From assembly GCF_000297435.1 (NCBI RefSeq), contig NZ_CAIP01000214.1, positions 1 to 63,750 on the forward strand: a stretch of DNA of 63,750 nt. Reading direction: 5' to 3'. Source of the stretch: Microcystis sp. T1-4 (lineage in GTDB: Bacteria; Cyanobacteriota; Cyanobacteriia; Cyanobacteriales; Microcystaceae). Shown piece by piece: positions 44,556 through 51,773 of this stretch (position 1 is its first letter; the number at the start of each line of letters is the position of its first letter). The position numbers were made by a program, and so were the translations under genes. A model generated the notes under the pieces. The model worked only from the letters and a program-made list of their open reading frames with translations, was not told the DNA's origin and searched no databases.

Positions 44556-44759
44556 TTGACTTTTCCTAATAAGTTAAGTACCTAAGCAAAATTAATTACA
44601 CATATCTAACCACCTCTTGCCTCCTGCCTTTTGCCTTTTGCCTATTTTCACTAGGAAATTAATTTTGCACGACTACTTACTAATCTTTTCTAATTCCCTT
44701 AAGCCTTAGTAAGCGAATACTCTCCCCCCACTGTTATCCTTAATTGCTATGTAAGACAT
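44556..44759. other. Rest of the spacer before the M15-led operon
   Basis: I see no gene here. The stretch has a GCCTCCTGCCTTTTGCC repeat near 44615 and AT-rich sequence. The promoter for the M15-led operon should lie here or in the adjacent repeat. Confidence 0.4.
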
Positions 44760-45443
44760 TTAAGCAATTACTGTTGTCCCAGTGATTAAATCTTTAAACT
44801 TTGCTGCAACCTGATTTTCCCAAGCTTGAAAAATCAGATCATCTTCAAATAATTTTTGAGGATTAATGGTAGAATTAGGATTGATCAGAACTCCGATATC
44901 TCGGTATTCAGGTTGCTCATCTAAAGCGTAAGCTGCTAACTCACTACAAATCCATTTATCAGGACAGTTGAGAGCTTCAGACAGTAACTTTTTGATTTTT
45001 TGCCGTGATAAAAGATTGAGTATTTGACCAGGTAAACTTCCAGAAAAGGCATGAGCTAGGATTAGTTTATAGTCATATTTTTTACCTACTTCTGGTTTGA
45101 GAATCTCAACAATACGCTCTGCAATCTCATCAGTTAAATCTTTGGGTTTGCGGAAGAAAATTTGGCAATTAGAAGGTTGAAAATAGGGTTCTAGAGGATT
45201 TTCTTCTACCATATTCGTGCCAGCATTCGCTTCAATACAGGTATTTTCACCCGTAACGATGAGAGCGTGAGTAGCATAAATATTGCTCATTTTATCCCAC
45301 TTAGTAAAATAAGCAATTCCTCGACCAACTGGATTTGTTCCGTCATAGGTAAAACCGATGTAACCCTTGTTATAGTTAACTCCGTAAACAGGGTTCAAGG
45401 TGACGATTTCAAGTTCGGCTTTTTGTTGTAGTTGAGTAGTCAT
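44760..45443 (-). CDS. Permuted papain-like (YiiX/NlpC-P60-type) cysteine hydrolase
   Basis: The 227-residue protein has the arrangement of permuted papain-fold enzymes: the catalytic His first (His59 in NIYATHALIVTG), a strand with CIEANAG, and then the Cys (Cys166 in WICSELAAYAL). The segment PGQILNLLSRQ and the LINPNSTINPQKLFED end fit YiiX-like proteins. It may hydrolyse peptidoglycan peptides, amides or lipids. No signal peptide is visible. It is separated from the eight-gene run by 373 bp that contain a MITE, but is on the same strand and has the same theme, so it probably belongs to it. Confidence 0.65.
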   Translation of the reverse strand: MTTQLQQKAELEIVTLNPVYGVNYNKGYIGFTYDGTNPVGRGIAYFTKWDKMSNIYATHALIVTGENTCIEANAGTNMVEENPLEPYFQPSNCQIFFRKPKDLTDEIAERIVEILKPEVGKKYDYKLILAHAFSGSLPGQILNLLSRQKIKKLLSEALNCPDKWICSELAAYALDEQPEYRDIGVLINPNSTINPQKLFEDDLIFQAWENQVAAKFKDLITGTTVIA

Positions 45444-45498
45444 TTTTTTGCCTCTCAGAACGTAACAAAGGAAGTTCTAACTCTGTTCGGAAGTGAAA

Positions 45499-45615
45499 TA
45501 TAGCGTTTCCTAAGCTATTGAGGTACACCTATTTTTCTTCCCTTTTGCCTTCTGCCTCTTGCCTTTTGCCTAAAACCCATAACTTTTGTACCTCAGCAGA
45601 CTGAAAAACGCTATA
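45499..45615. repeat. MITE-like element, TATAGCG family, copy 2
   Basis: TATAGCGTTT (45499-45508) and AAACGCTATA (45606-45615) are perfect 10-bp inverted ends of a 117-bp element. Inside are GAGGTACAC and TGTACCTC arms and a GCCTCTTGCCTTTTGCC unit. It has no coding capacity. Confidence 0.7.
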
Positions 45616-45975
45616 GATGAGTTAGATAGCTGGCGTGACTAGGTAAAATTAGATGCGGTACTTATACTTAACACTCTAGATTATTTATCAGAACTTACTG
45701 CCCTTAAAGACTGCCAATTAATATATTTCTTTAGGTTTCTGTATATAAGTTTACAGAATATTGTTGAGCTATTTATTAACAAAAAAAGTTGAGTTTGATG
45801 GCAAAGTATCTTAACACCTAAGCTCGCCAACCTGAACTTTAGCCGATTCTCGATCGCAATTTTAGGCCACCCTAGCACTGCGCTCTTTTGCCACGAGGAT
45901 TTTTACCGAGAAAAATGATCTGTCTGCCTGAGAACAGGCTATAGTGATCATCAAACCCTCAGTGAAAAACTTCCC
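45616..45975. other. Intergenic region before the membrane protein gene
   Basis: I see nothing recognisable here. A 65-codon open frame on the minus strand at 45681-45878 has no protein-like features. The region must hold the promoter of the gene starting at 45976. Confidence 0.5.
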
Positions 45976-46692
45976 GTGTCTTCAGTATTCCGCCTTCCTC
46001 GCTATTTTTCTCCCGCTCTGCAGCGTCGAGTCATCAAAACTCTCGCAGCAAAAAAAACCCGTCAATTCTTGACATGGGCGGCAGCTTGTGCTAGTTTTTT
46101 GATCCTCTGGGCGTGGAATTGGCAGTTAGTTTTGGCCACTTTAACCGGAGTGGGGGCGATGATTGGAGTTTACCATCTCCAGGGTCAAAACTGGCCATCG
46201 CTGTGGCTGTGGGGGCGTGCTTTTTTCACTGCCGATAGCGGTAAGTTAACTTTAGCGGTAGTCTGTGGCGGTTTGGGCAGTTTAGCCACCTATCTCGCTG
46301 TCGCCATTTGGACCTATGCCGAAAATCGCTGGTTAGCTCTAGCCTCAATTTTGCAAGGAATTGGCACGGTTTTGACTTTAATCCTGCTAGGATGGCATTT
46401 TCTCGACCATCGCGGTCAAAATGAGTCAAAAAACTTCGATCGCTGGTTAGAAAAATTAACAGTCAATGATCCCTTAATGCGCTTAATGGCAGTCCGACGT
46501 TTAAGTGAAATGGAACTTTCCCCCAGTCGTCGAGAACAATGCCAAGAATACTTCCGTTATCTTCTCTCGCGAGAAACCGACACGCAAGTGCGATCGGCTT
46601 TATTGGATAATTTTTCTGGCAAAGAAACAATCAAACCGCAACCTTTACAAATACCCCTACAGGTGAAAAAATCCCTCCTAAAATACGATTAA
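45976..46692 (+). CDS. Conserved membrane protein with C-terminal helical-repeat region
   Basis: The 238-residue protein starts with GTG. It has hydrophobic segments near residues 32-52, 54-68, 88-112 and 118-140. A soluble region follows, with KLTVNDPLMRLMAVRRLSEMELS, a HEAT/armadillo-like repeat. This is typical of a cyanobacterial membrane protein of unknown function, sometimes annotated as an armadillo-type fold protein. It stands alone, before a repeat-bearing spacer. The function cannot be told. Confidence 0.65.
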   Translation: MSSVFRLPRYFSPALQRRVIKTLAAKKTRQFLTWAAACASFLILWAWNWQLVLATLTGVGAMIGVYHLQGQNWPSLWLWGRAFFTADSGKLTLAVVCGGLGSLATYLAVAIWTYAENRWLALASILQGIGTVLTLILLGWHFLDHRGQNESKNFDRWLEKLTVNDPLMRLMAVRRLSEMELSPSRREQCQEYFRYLLSRETDTQVRSALLDNFSGKETIKPQPLQIPLQVKKSLLKYD

Positions 46693-46911
46693 TACTAAAT
46701 CCTGTTTAAAAAGTATAGGGAAGTGGGGGAGTGGGGAAATTGAACTAAAACCCCAAAACCCCAAAACCTAAAACCTGTCTCCTAACGACCGGCTCCTGAC
46801 TCGGAGAATACTGACGACCGACGACCTGCGCCTGAATCCTAGGCCACCATTTAAGATAACTGCTATAGTTAAAGCTAAAGGCTGACTGTAGAGGTTGAAG
46901 AGGATATTTTT
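46690..46911. repeat. Spacer with a dispersed 30-bp repeat
   Basis: 46690-46719 (beginning TAATACTAAATCCTGTTT) repeats the 30-bp sequence at 9379-9408. It is followed by CCCCAAAACC-type low-complexity sequence and CTGACGACCGACGACC repeats. No gene is present. Confidence 0.7.
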
Positions 46912-47871
46912 TTACACCAAAGTTAACTCGCGCTCCTCGATATTTTGGAACATCAGGGTACTCAGATAACGTTCTCCAAAACTAGGCTGAATCACCACAA
47001 TTAATTTACCCTCATTTTCCGGTCGTTGGGCCAGTTGAATCGCAGCGCAAAGATTGGCACCGGAAGAAATCCCCGAAAGTAAACCCTCTTCTTTGGCCAG
47101 ACGACGACCAAATTGAAAAGCTTCCTCATCACTGACAGTAATTACCTCATCAATCAGATCTGTGCGTAAAACTTCCGGAATAAAACCCGCACCGATACCC
47201 TGAATTTTATGGGGACCGGGATTACCACCAGAAATCACCGGACTATTGAAAGGTTCCACCGCGACTACTTGAAAACTAGGTTTACGAGATTTAATCACTT
47301 CAGCGACTCCCGTAATCGTGCCTCCAGTACCCACACCTGCAACAATAAAATCTACCTGTCCGTCGGTATCTTGCCAAATTTCCTCAGCAGTGGTGAGACG
47401 GTGAATTTCTGGGTTAGAAGGGTTGCGAAATTGTTGCAACATATAAGCGCCGGGGATACTATCAACGATTTCCTGAGCGCGTAAAATTGCCCCTTTCATA
47501 CCTTGGGAACCGGGGGTAAGTTCTAGGGTAGCACCGTAGGCTTTTAACATCGCCCGGCGCTCTAAACTCATCGTTTCCGGCATAGTTAAAATTAAGCGAT
47601 AACCCTTAGCTGCCGCAGTCATCGCGAGGGCAATTCCCGTATTGCCGGAAGTGGGTTCCACTAAAACCGTGGTTTCTGGATTGATTAAACCCGCTTTTTC
47701 GGCGCTATTAATCATGTGGGTGCCAATACGGTCTTTGACGGAAGCAGCGGGATTCATCCCTTCTAATTTCATCACAATTCGGCCAAGACAGCCCTCCGCC
47801 TGGGGAATCCGATTCAATTGTACTAAAGGAGTGCGGCCAACCAATTCGGTGACATCGTGAGCGATACGCAT
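46912..47871 (-). CDS. cysK: Cysteine synthase A (O-acetylserine thiol-lyase)
   Basis: This PLP enzyme makes cysteine from O-acetylserine and sulfide. The 319-residue sequence shows the Lys that binds PLP in NPAASVKDRIG, the substrate loop PTSGNTGIALA, the phosphate-binding GVGTGGTITG, and the GISSGANLCAA segment. It is complete and of normal length. A TnpB-only mobile element ends 43 bp upstream of its start codon, so transcription may have been changed or now begins in or near the element. No sulfur-metabolism partner is next to it. Confidence 0.95.
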   Translation of the reverse strand: MRIAHDVTELVGRTPLVQLNRIPQAEGCLGRIVMKLEGMNPAASVKDRIGTHMINSAEKAGLINPETTVLVEPTSGNTGIALAMTAAAKGYRLILTMPETMSLERRAMLKAYGATLELTPGSQGMKGAILRAQEIVDSIPGAYMLQQFRNPSNPEIHRLTTAEEIWQDTDGQVDFIVAGVGTGGTITGVAEVIKSRKPSFQVVAVEPFNSPVISGGNPGPHKIQGIGAGFIPEVLRTDLIDEVITVSDEEAFQFGRRLAKEEGLLSGISSGANLCAAIQLAQRPENEGKLIVVIQPSFGERYLSTLMFQNIEERELTLV

Positions 47872-47894
47872 GATATTTTCTCAGTCTGGGTGAT

Positions 47895-48080
47895 TTGTGT
47901 GCTTAGTTATAGCGTTGACATACTCCCCCGCGTGAACGACGGGGGATTCTTATTCATAGTTCATAGAAATCCACTTGCTATCTCTGGTTTCCCTTCAATA
48001 GTAGAGGCGGTTTTCTCCCCATGCTTTCGGTCTTCCGACCCAGATTCCCAATGCCCTTGGGTACTGTTTTGCCATTCCAT
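47895..48080 (-). ncRNA. Predicted TnpB guide RNA (omegaRNA/reRNA)
   Basis: In known IS200/IS605-type elements, a non-coding RNA covers the 3' end of tnpB and the right end, and carries a short guide from the flank. Here the right end has a stable hairpin (CCCCC at 47925-47929 pairing with GGGGG at 47941-47945), then GTATGTCAA. The end is placed at 47915. The flank, read on the minus strand as CGCTATAACTAAGCACACAA, would be the guide. The exact ends are inferred. Confidence 0.4.
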
Positions 48081-49275
48081 CCCGAGAACTTCCATTCCTC
48101 TTTTAAGAATATTTAAAGCCGCATTTGTATCACGACAGATTTTAATTCCACAGTGAGGACAAGAGTGAGTTCTAGTGCTTAGTGACTTTTTCACCCGATG
48201 ACCACAATTAGAGCAATCTTGGGAAGTATAGTTGGGTGCAACCGCAACTATTGCTTTATCCCAAATTTTGCCATAGTAGTCTAGCCATTGAGTGAATTGA
48301 TACCAACCTGCATCAGAAATAGACTTAGCCAAGTTATGATTCTTGACCAGATTCGACACTTTTAAAGCCTCATACACCACAACATCGTTAGATGCCACTA
48401 CGTTTCGGGCTAACTTAATCGCCCAATCTTTCCGCTGGCGTTGAACTTTCAGGTGGAGTTTACCCAGTCTTTTTCTGGTTCGATGGTAGCTCTTGGATTG
48501 AGGTTTTGCCCCTTTCCTATGCTTTTTACTTAATCGTTTTTGTTGACGTTTTAGCCTTTTTTCTGCTTTTCGCAAATACTTAGGATAAACTACAGCATTG
48601 TCGTTTTGGTCTTTGTAAAAATATTGCAATCCCAGGTCAAGACCGATAACATTGCCTGTATAGTTTCCCTGCTCTTTGCGGTCAGCATCAAAGCAAAATT
48701 GGGCATAATACCCGTCGGCTCGGCGTACAACACGAACACGATTAATCTTTAGTCGAAAGAGGTCTTCTCTTGTTTCCTTGTCGCAATAAAGAGAAAAAGC
48801 ACCGGCATTAAAACCGTCAGTGAAAGTAATATACATACAATCCTCTGAGAGTTTCCATCCCGAAACCTTATACTCAACAGAGCGACAATGCTTTTTGAAT
48901 TTTGGATAGCCTTTTTTCTTTTCTCCTTTTCGACAACGAGTATAGAAGTTAGAAATAGAAGCCCAAGCTCTTTCTGCACTGGCTTGACGAGCGGCAGAGT
49001 TTAACTTTTTGGCAAAAGAGAACTCTTGAGCAAGGACTTTGCACAGTGCATATAAATCATTTCTTCCTACCCCCGAATTATCCATCCAGTATCTAACCGC
49101 TTTGTTACGAATAAATTGGGCGGTACGGATGGCTTCATCCAGAGCTTGGTATTGCTCTTTAGTGGCGTTTAGTAGCTTGGCTTCTCTAACTATCATGTCT
49201 TGATTTTATCACAAGAGGTGGTTGATAAGCAACTATTGAGAAGAAAAAGCCGCCCGGTCGGGCGGGGAACCTTAA
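47915..49275 (-). mobile_element. IS200/IS605-type element with tnpB only
   Basis: The element contains tnpB but no Y1 transposase tnpA. The right end has the GC hairpin followed by TCAA (minus strand) at 47915-47918. The left end has the hairpin CCGCCCG/CGGGCGG at 49250-49265. Such tnpB-only elements move using TnpA supplied by others. The left boundary is approximate. Confidence 0.7.
47961..49196 (-). CDS. tnpB: RNA-guided endonuclease TnpB
   Basis: The 411-residue protein has the TnpB layout: an N-terminal helical/wedge region with QYQALDEAIRTAQFIRNKAVRYW, a basic middle part rich in Lys and Arg, and the RuvC-like domain with NVIGLDLGLQY (first Asp), VVYEALKVSNL (Glu) and CRDTNAALNI (last Asp). 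A zinc ribbon, CSNCG and CPHCG, lies between the last two. All three acidic residues and four cysteines are present, so it looks active. TnpB cuts DNA at sites matching the guide RNA from its own 3' end. The ATG lies 54 bp from the left hairpin. Confidence 0.92.
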   Translation of the reverse strand: MIVREAKLLNATKEQYQALDEAIRTAQFIRNKAVRYWMDNSGVGRNDLYALCKVLAQEFSFAKKLNSAARQASAERAWASISNFYTRCRKGEKKKGYPKFKKHCRSVEYKVSGWKLSEDCMYITFTDGFNAGAFSLYCDKETREDLFRLKINRVRVVRRADGYYAQFCFDADRKEQGNYTGNVIGLDLGLQYFYKDQNDNAVVYPKYLRKAEKRLKRQQKRLSKKHRKGAKPQSKSYHRTRKRLGKLHLKVQRQRKDWAIKLARNVVASNDVVVYEALKVSNLVKNHNLAKSISDAGWYQFTQWLDYYGKIWDKAIVAVAPNYTSQDCSNCGHRVKKSLSTRTHSCPHCGIKICRDTNAALNILKRGMEVLGMEWQNSTQGHWESGSEDRKHGEKTASTIEGKPEIASGFL

Positions 49276-49532
49276 ACCCAATTTTTCGGTAAGTTCTCAG
49301 CTTTAGCGTTTGAGAATTTCCTCACTAGCCAAGGATGCGCTATATAGCTCACTTATAGCAAAGGCCAGCCCTAGATCAGCAAAATTTCCGTTTTCTTTTG
49401 TTTCTTCAATCAGTCCGAGTTGATTCCCAGAGACAGGCAAAACTACCATGACCGATAAGATTGCTTTTTTCCAAAAGCTTATACTTGTACTAAAATAACT
49501 ATGGATAGTTTACTAAAGTCAGAATTACGGTC
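49276..49532. other. Region between TnpB element and coiled-coil gene
   Basis: This contains the small frame at 49303-49449 described separately and the probable promoter of the three-gene unit starting at 49533. I see no other feature. Confidence 0.5.
49303..49449 (-). CDS. Possible small protein, 48 residues
   Basis: An open frame from ATG 49449 reads MVVLPVSGNQLGLIEETKEN and continues GNFADLGLAFAISELYSASL, ending EEILKR. The amino-acid mix looks protein-like, but no family is recognised and no clear ribosome binding site is present. It lies just outside the left end of the TnpB element and could be a remnant of a larger gene cut by the insertion. Confidence 0.35.
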   Translation of the reverse strand: MVVLPVSGNQLGLIEETKENGNFADLGLAFAISELYSASLASEEILKR

Positions 49533-50228
49533 ATGACCATTAAATCTAATCTAGCCCTATTGAAAGAACAACATATAGAAATTAAGGGCTATTTGAGCGA
49601 TAGGTTAAAAGCACGTCATCTAGAATGGATTGTAGAACATCTTGAGGATCCTGTAGCGGCGGAATTGTTCCAGATTATCATACAAGAACGAAATGAGAGA
49701 ACCAAAGTTAATTCAACTCAGTCCTTGCAAATATCCAGACACGAGGGCAAAATTGAACAGTTAGGAAAAAGTAATCAGAATTTATCCAACGAGAATGTTG
49801 AGCTTAAACAAGAAGTCAGTTATTGGCAAGAAAAAGTTAATGAGTTGCTACACAAGTTAGAGCGGTTCCGTCAAGATTTATTAGACTTTGATCAATCTGA
49901 GATTTATCGTTTAGGTCAATGGTTAAAGGCTAGTCTATCTAAAACTGGCTGGGAACGTCAACAGGCTTTACTAGAAAAGGAATTAGTTCATAAAGACAGT
50001 TATAATCTAGCGGTGAGCGATCTAAAAAATACTATTCAGCAACAACAGGATGGGATTACACAAATAAAAGAGCGAGCCATCTCTACAGTTGAATCTCTGG
50101 AAAAAACTAATGATAAACTACGAAGACAAATGGGGGATATTAAAAAATATATTATTAATAACTATGGCGACAAAAAGTGGCAAGAAATCACTCGTTACTT
50201 TGCAGATGACCAGGAACTGAAGCCATGA
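49533..50228 (+). CDS. Coiled-coil protein, first gene of HNH unit
   Basis: The 231-residue protein has a helical N-terminus (DRLKARHLEWIVEHLEDPVAAELFQIIIQERNERTK) and then a long coiled coil (residues about 65-115 and 140-200). No catalytic motif is visible. I do not recognise the family. It overlaps the next gene by 4 bases (ATGA), so the two are translationally coupled. Coiled-coil proteins of this kind in a unit with an HNH nuclease could be sensors or scaffolds; this is inference. Confidence 0.65.
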   Translation: MTIKSNLALLKEQHIEIKGYLSDRLKARHLEWIVEHLEDPVAAELFQIIIQERNERTKVNSTQSLQISRHEGKIEQLGKSNQNLSNENVELKQEVSYWQEKVNELLHKLERFRQDLLDFDQSEIYRLGQWLKASLSKTGWERQQALLEKELVHKDSYNLAVSDLKNTIQQQQDGITQIKERAISTVESLEKTNDKLRRQMGDIKKYIINNYGDKKWQEITRYFADDQELKP

Positions 50229-50587
50229 ATTTACTAGAAGAAATGAACTATCGCCAATGGCAAAAAAGAAATAGTGAAGTATTTCATCGCCTTTCCCTAG
50301 AGCAACAAGGACAAGCGAGAAAAAAGGGCTATTATAATAGCGGCTGGGGAAAGGTTAAAAGCTCTTGGGAACTTCTTCAGGATTTTAAAAATAATACTTA
50401 TAAAGTTGTCAGTTTATTTGAGCATGAATTAAATAAAGGAAATCTCGTCAAAGCCATTGATTTAGCAATTATTGAGTCTGAAAAAGCTAAAAAAATATCT
50501 GAAGACGGAAAAAAAGAGTTGGAAAAAGTCTCGAAAAATTTGCATGAAATAGCTGATAAAGCTTTGGCTAAATATCCTTTATTATGA
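50225..50587 (+). CDS. Small helical protein, second gene of HNH unit
   Basis: The 120-residue protein begins MNLLEEMNYRQWQKRNSEVF, has a Gly/Trp-containing central part (KGYYNSGWGKVKSSWELLQ), and a helical C-terminal half, IESEKAKKISEDGKKELEKV. There are no known domains. The ATG overlaps the stop of the upstream gene by 4 bases and the HNH gene starts 15 bp downstream, so all three are likely one transcript. The function is unknown. Confidence 0.6.
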   Translation: MNLLEEMNYRQWQKRNSEVFHRLSLEQQGQARKKGYYNSGWGKVKSSWELLQDFKNNTYKVVSLFEHELNKGNLVKAIDLAIIESEKAKKISEDGKKELEKVSKNLHEIADKALAKYPLL

Positions 50588-50602
50588 TTATTATGTACTG
50601 CC

Positions 50603-51133
50603 ATGACTAAAGTATCAAAATCAAAGTTGTCCCAATTATATAGCTCCGATGAAATTGCAGAAATCTGGAATGCTAATCAACATCTAGCAGTTATCGAACA
50701 TCCCCAAAAAGGATTAATTAGCCCGAATCAATATCGAACAATGGCCAAAGAAAAACTCTGTCCTTTTTGTGGTAAAAAGATGAAACATGGCGAAGAATTT
50801 AAAACTTCTTCTCAGTCAGAAGCTATCAAAAGGGGTTACGAATATAATAATTCTCAAGGGGAAAAAGTTATTAATCAAATCAATCAGATATTTTTTCATC
50901 CCAATTATGTCACTATCGATCATATAATTAATAAAGCCCGCTGTCCCGAAAAAATGTTTGATTTTGACAATTTACAACTGGTCTGCTGGCAGTGTAACCA
51001 AGCAAAAAGTGATGATAATGCCTATGAAATTAGTCACACTTATGAGTATTTATCTAGTCTAGTCGATGAAACAGCAATTCGTTATCCTCTTCTTGAAAAG
51101 ACCAATGACTTAGCCGAGTTTAACAAACCTTAA
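50603..51133 (+). CDS. HNH endonuclease
   Basis: The 176-residue protein has a zinc-binding HNH nuclease module: Cys53 and Cys56 in CPFCGKK, Asp106-His107 in YVTIDHIINKA, Asn123 in FDNLQLVC, and Cys128 and Cys131 in CWQCNQAKSD. The catalytic His and metal ligands are present. An N-terminal helical region of 45 residues may contact the partner proteins. HNH nucleases with two small partners are typical of restriction, toxin or abortive-infection units; the combination with these two coiled-coil genes is not one I know. It might instead be a homing-type nuclease. Confidence 0.75.
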   Translation: MTKVSKSKLSQLYSSDEIAEIWNANQHLAVIEHPQKGLISPNQYRTMAKEKLCPFCGKKMKHGEEFKTSSQSEAIKRGYEYNNSQGEKVINQINQIFFHPNYVTIDHIINKARCPEKMFDFDNLQLVCWQCNQAKSDDNAYEISHTYEYLSSLVDETAIRYPLLEKTNDLAEFNKP

Positions 51134-51626
51134 TTTTAATCAACCTTAATTAACTTTATCATCTAATCAAATAGCCTTCAAATTTAATCGAAAACCCATA
51201 GTAAAATTCCACTATAATTGAATTGAGCTAATCTGAGTCAAAATCAATAACTTGTTTGCTTTTGCCTCATGTCTAATACTAAATCCGGTTATTAAAGAAT
51301 GATTATTTATTTCCCCTTTTGCCTATTGCCTGTCTTGATATGTAGCAGATACTCAACGGATTTAGTATCATTACGTCGCACGTGAGAAAAGGATCATTTA
51401 AAGTCAGGCTAAATTTTTATGAAATTTTCTTGACTATTATGACAAAAAATGCTAATTCTTCCGACAATTATCAGTAGTTTTTGATGAAATCATCACAAAT
51501 TACTGGCAAGTTTAATTATTAAAAGAGGTTGAGCGCCCAGGGACAAATTCAAAACCTAGCTGCTAACAACCGAAAAAGTTGGGTTAGTATTAGGGGAGAT
51601 ACCCTCTGAGGAGTTGCACTAATTAT
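51134..51626. other. Intergenic region with an inverted-repeat element
   Basis: This stretch of 493 bp has no gene. It holds the 93-bp inverted-repeat element at 51276-51368. The last 100 bp lead to the ribosome binding site of the small peptide gene. Confidence 0.5.
51276..51368. repeat. 93-bp MITE-like inverted-repeat element
   Basis: ATACTAAATCCG (51276-51287) and CGGATTTAGTAT (51357-51368) are perfect 12-bp inverted ends. The left end resembles the dispersed 30-bp sequences at 9379-9408 and 46690-46719, which may be half-elements. It has no coding capacity. Confidence 0.7.
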
Positions 51627-51749
51627 ATGGACATCAAATTAATCCTGTTGGCATTAACGGCTGTATTCACCGTCTCTTGTCTCTTTTTCGGCACCCGCAA
51701 CGGTTTTTACGATAGCGATAACTACGATGGCAATGGTTCGGCTCACTAA
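51627..51749 (+). CDS. Small single-span membrane protein, 40 residues
   Basis: The frame reads MDIKLILLALTAVFTVSCLF, then FGTRNGFYDSDNYDGNGSAH and a stop. It has one hydrophobic segment (residues 3-21) and a polar, Asp/Asn-rich tail. A GAGGAG ribosome binding site lies 13 bases before the ATG. Such tiny membrane proteins are common in photosynthetic complexes, but I cannot assign this to a known subunit. It lies 24 bp before the MBL-fold gene and may share its promoter. Confidence 0.6.
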   Translation: MDIKLILLALTAVFTVSCLFFGTRNGFYDSDNYDGNGSAH

Positions 51750-51773
51750 CCAGTCATCATAATCAGGGTTGCC

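Noticed and set aside
36278..45443. Prophage or tailocin
   Set aside because: No tail, capsid, terminase, holin or integrase genes were found next to the lytic enzymes.
45681..45878. 65-codon minus-strand open frame
   Set aside because: No ribosome binding site, no domain and no conservation hint are visible.
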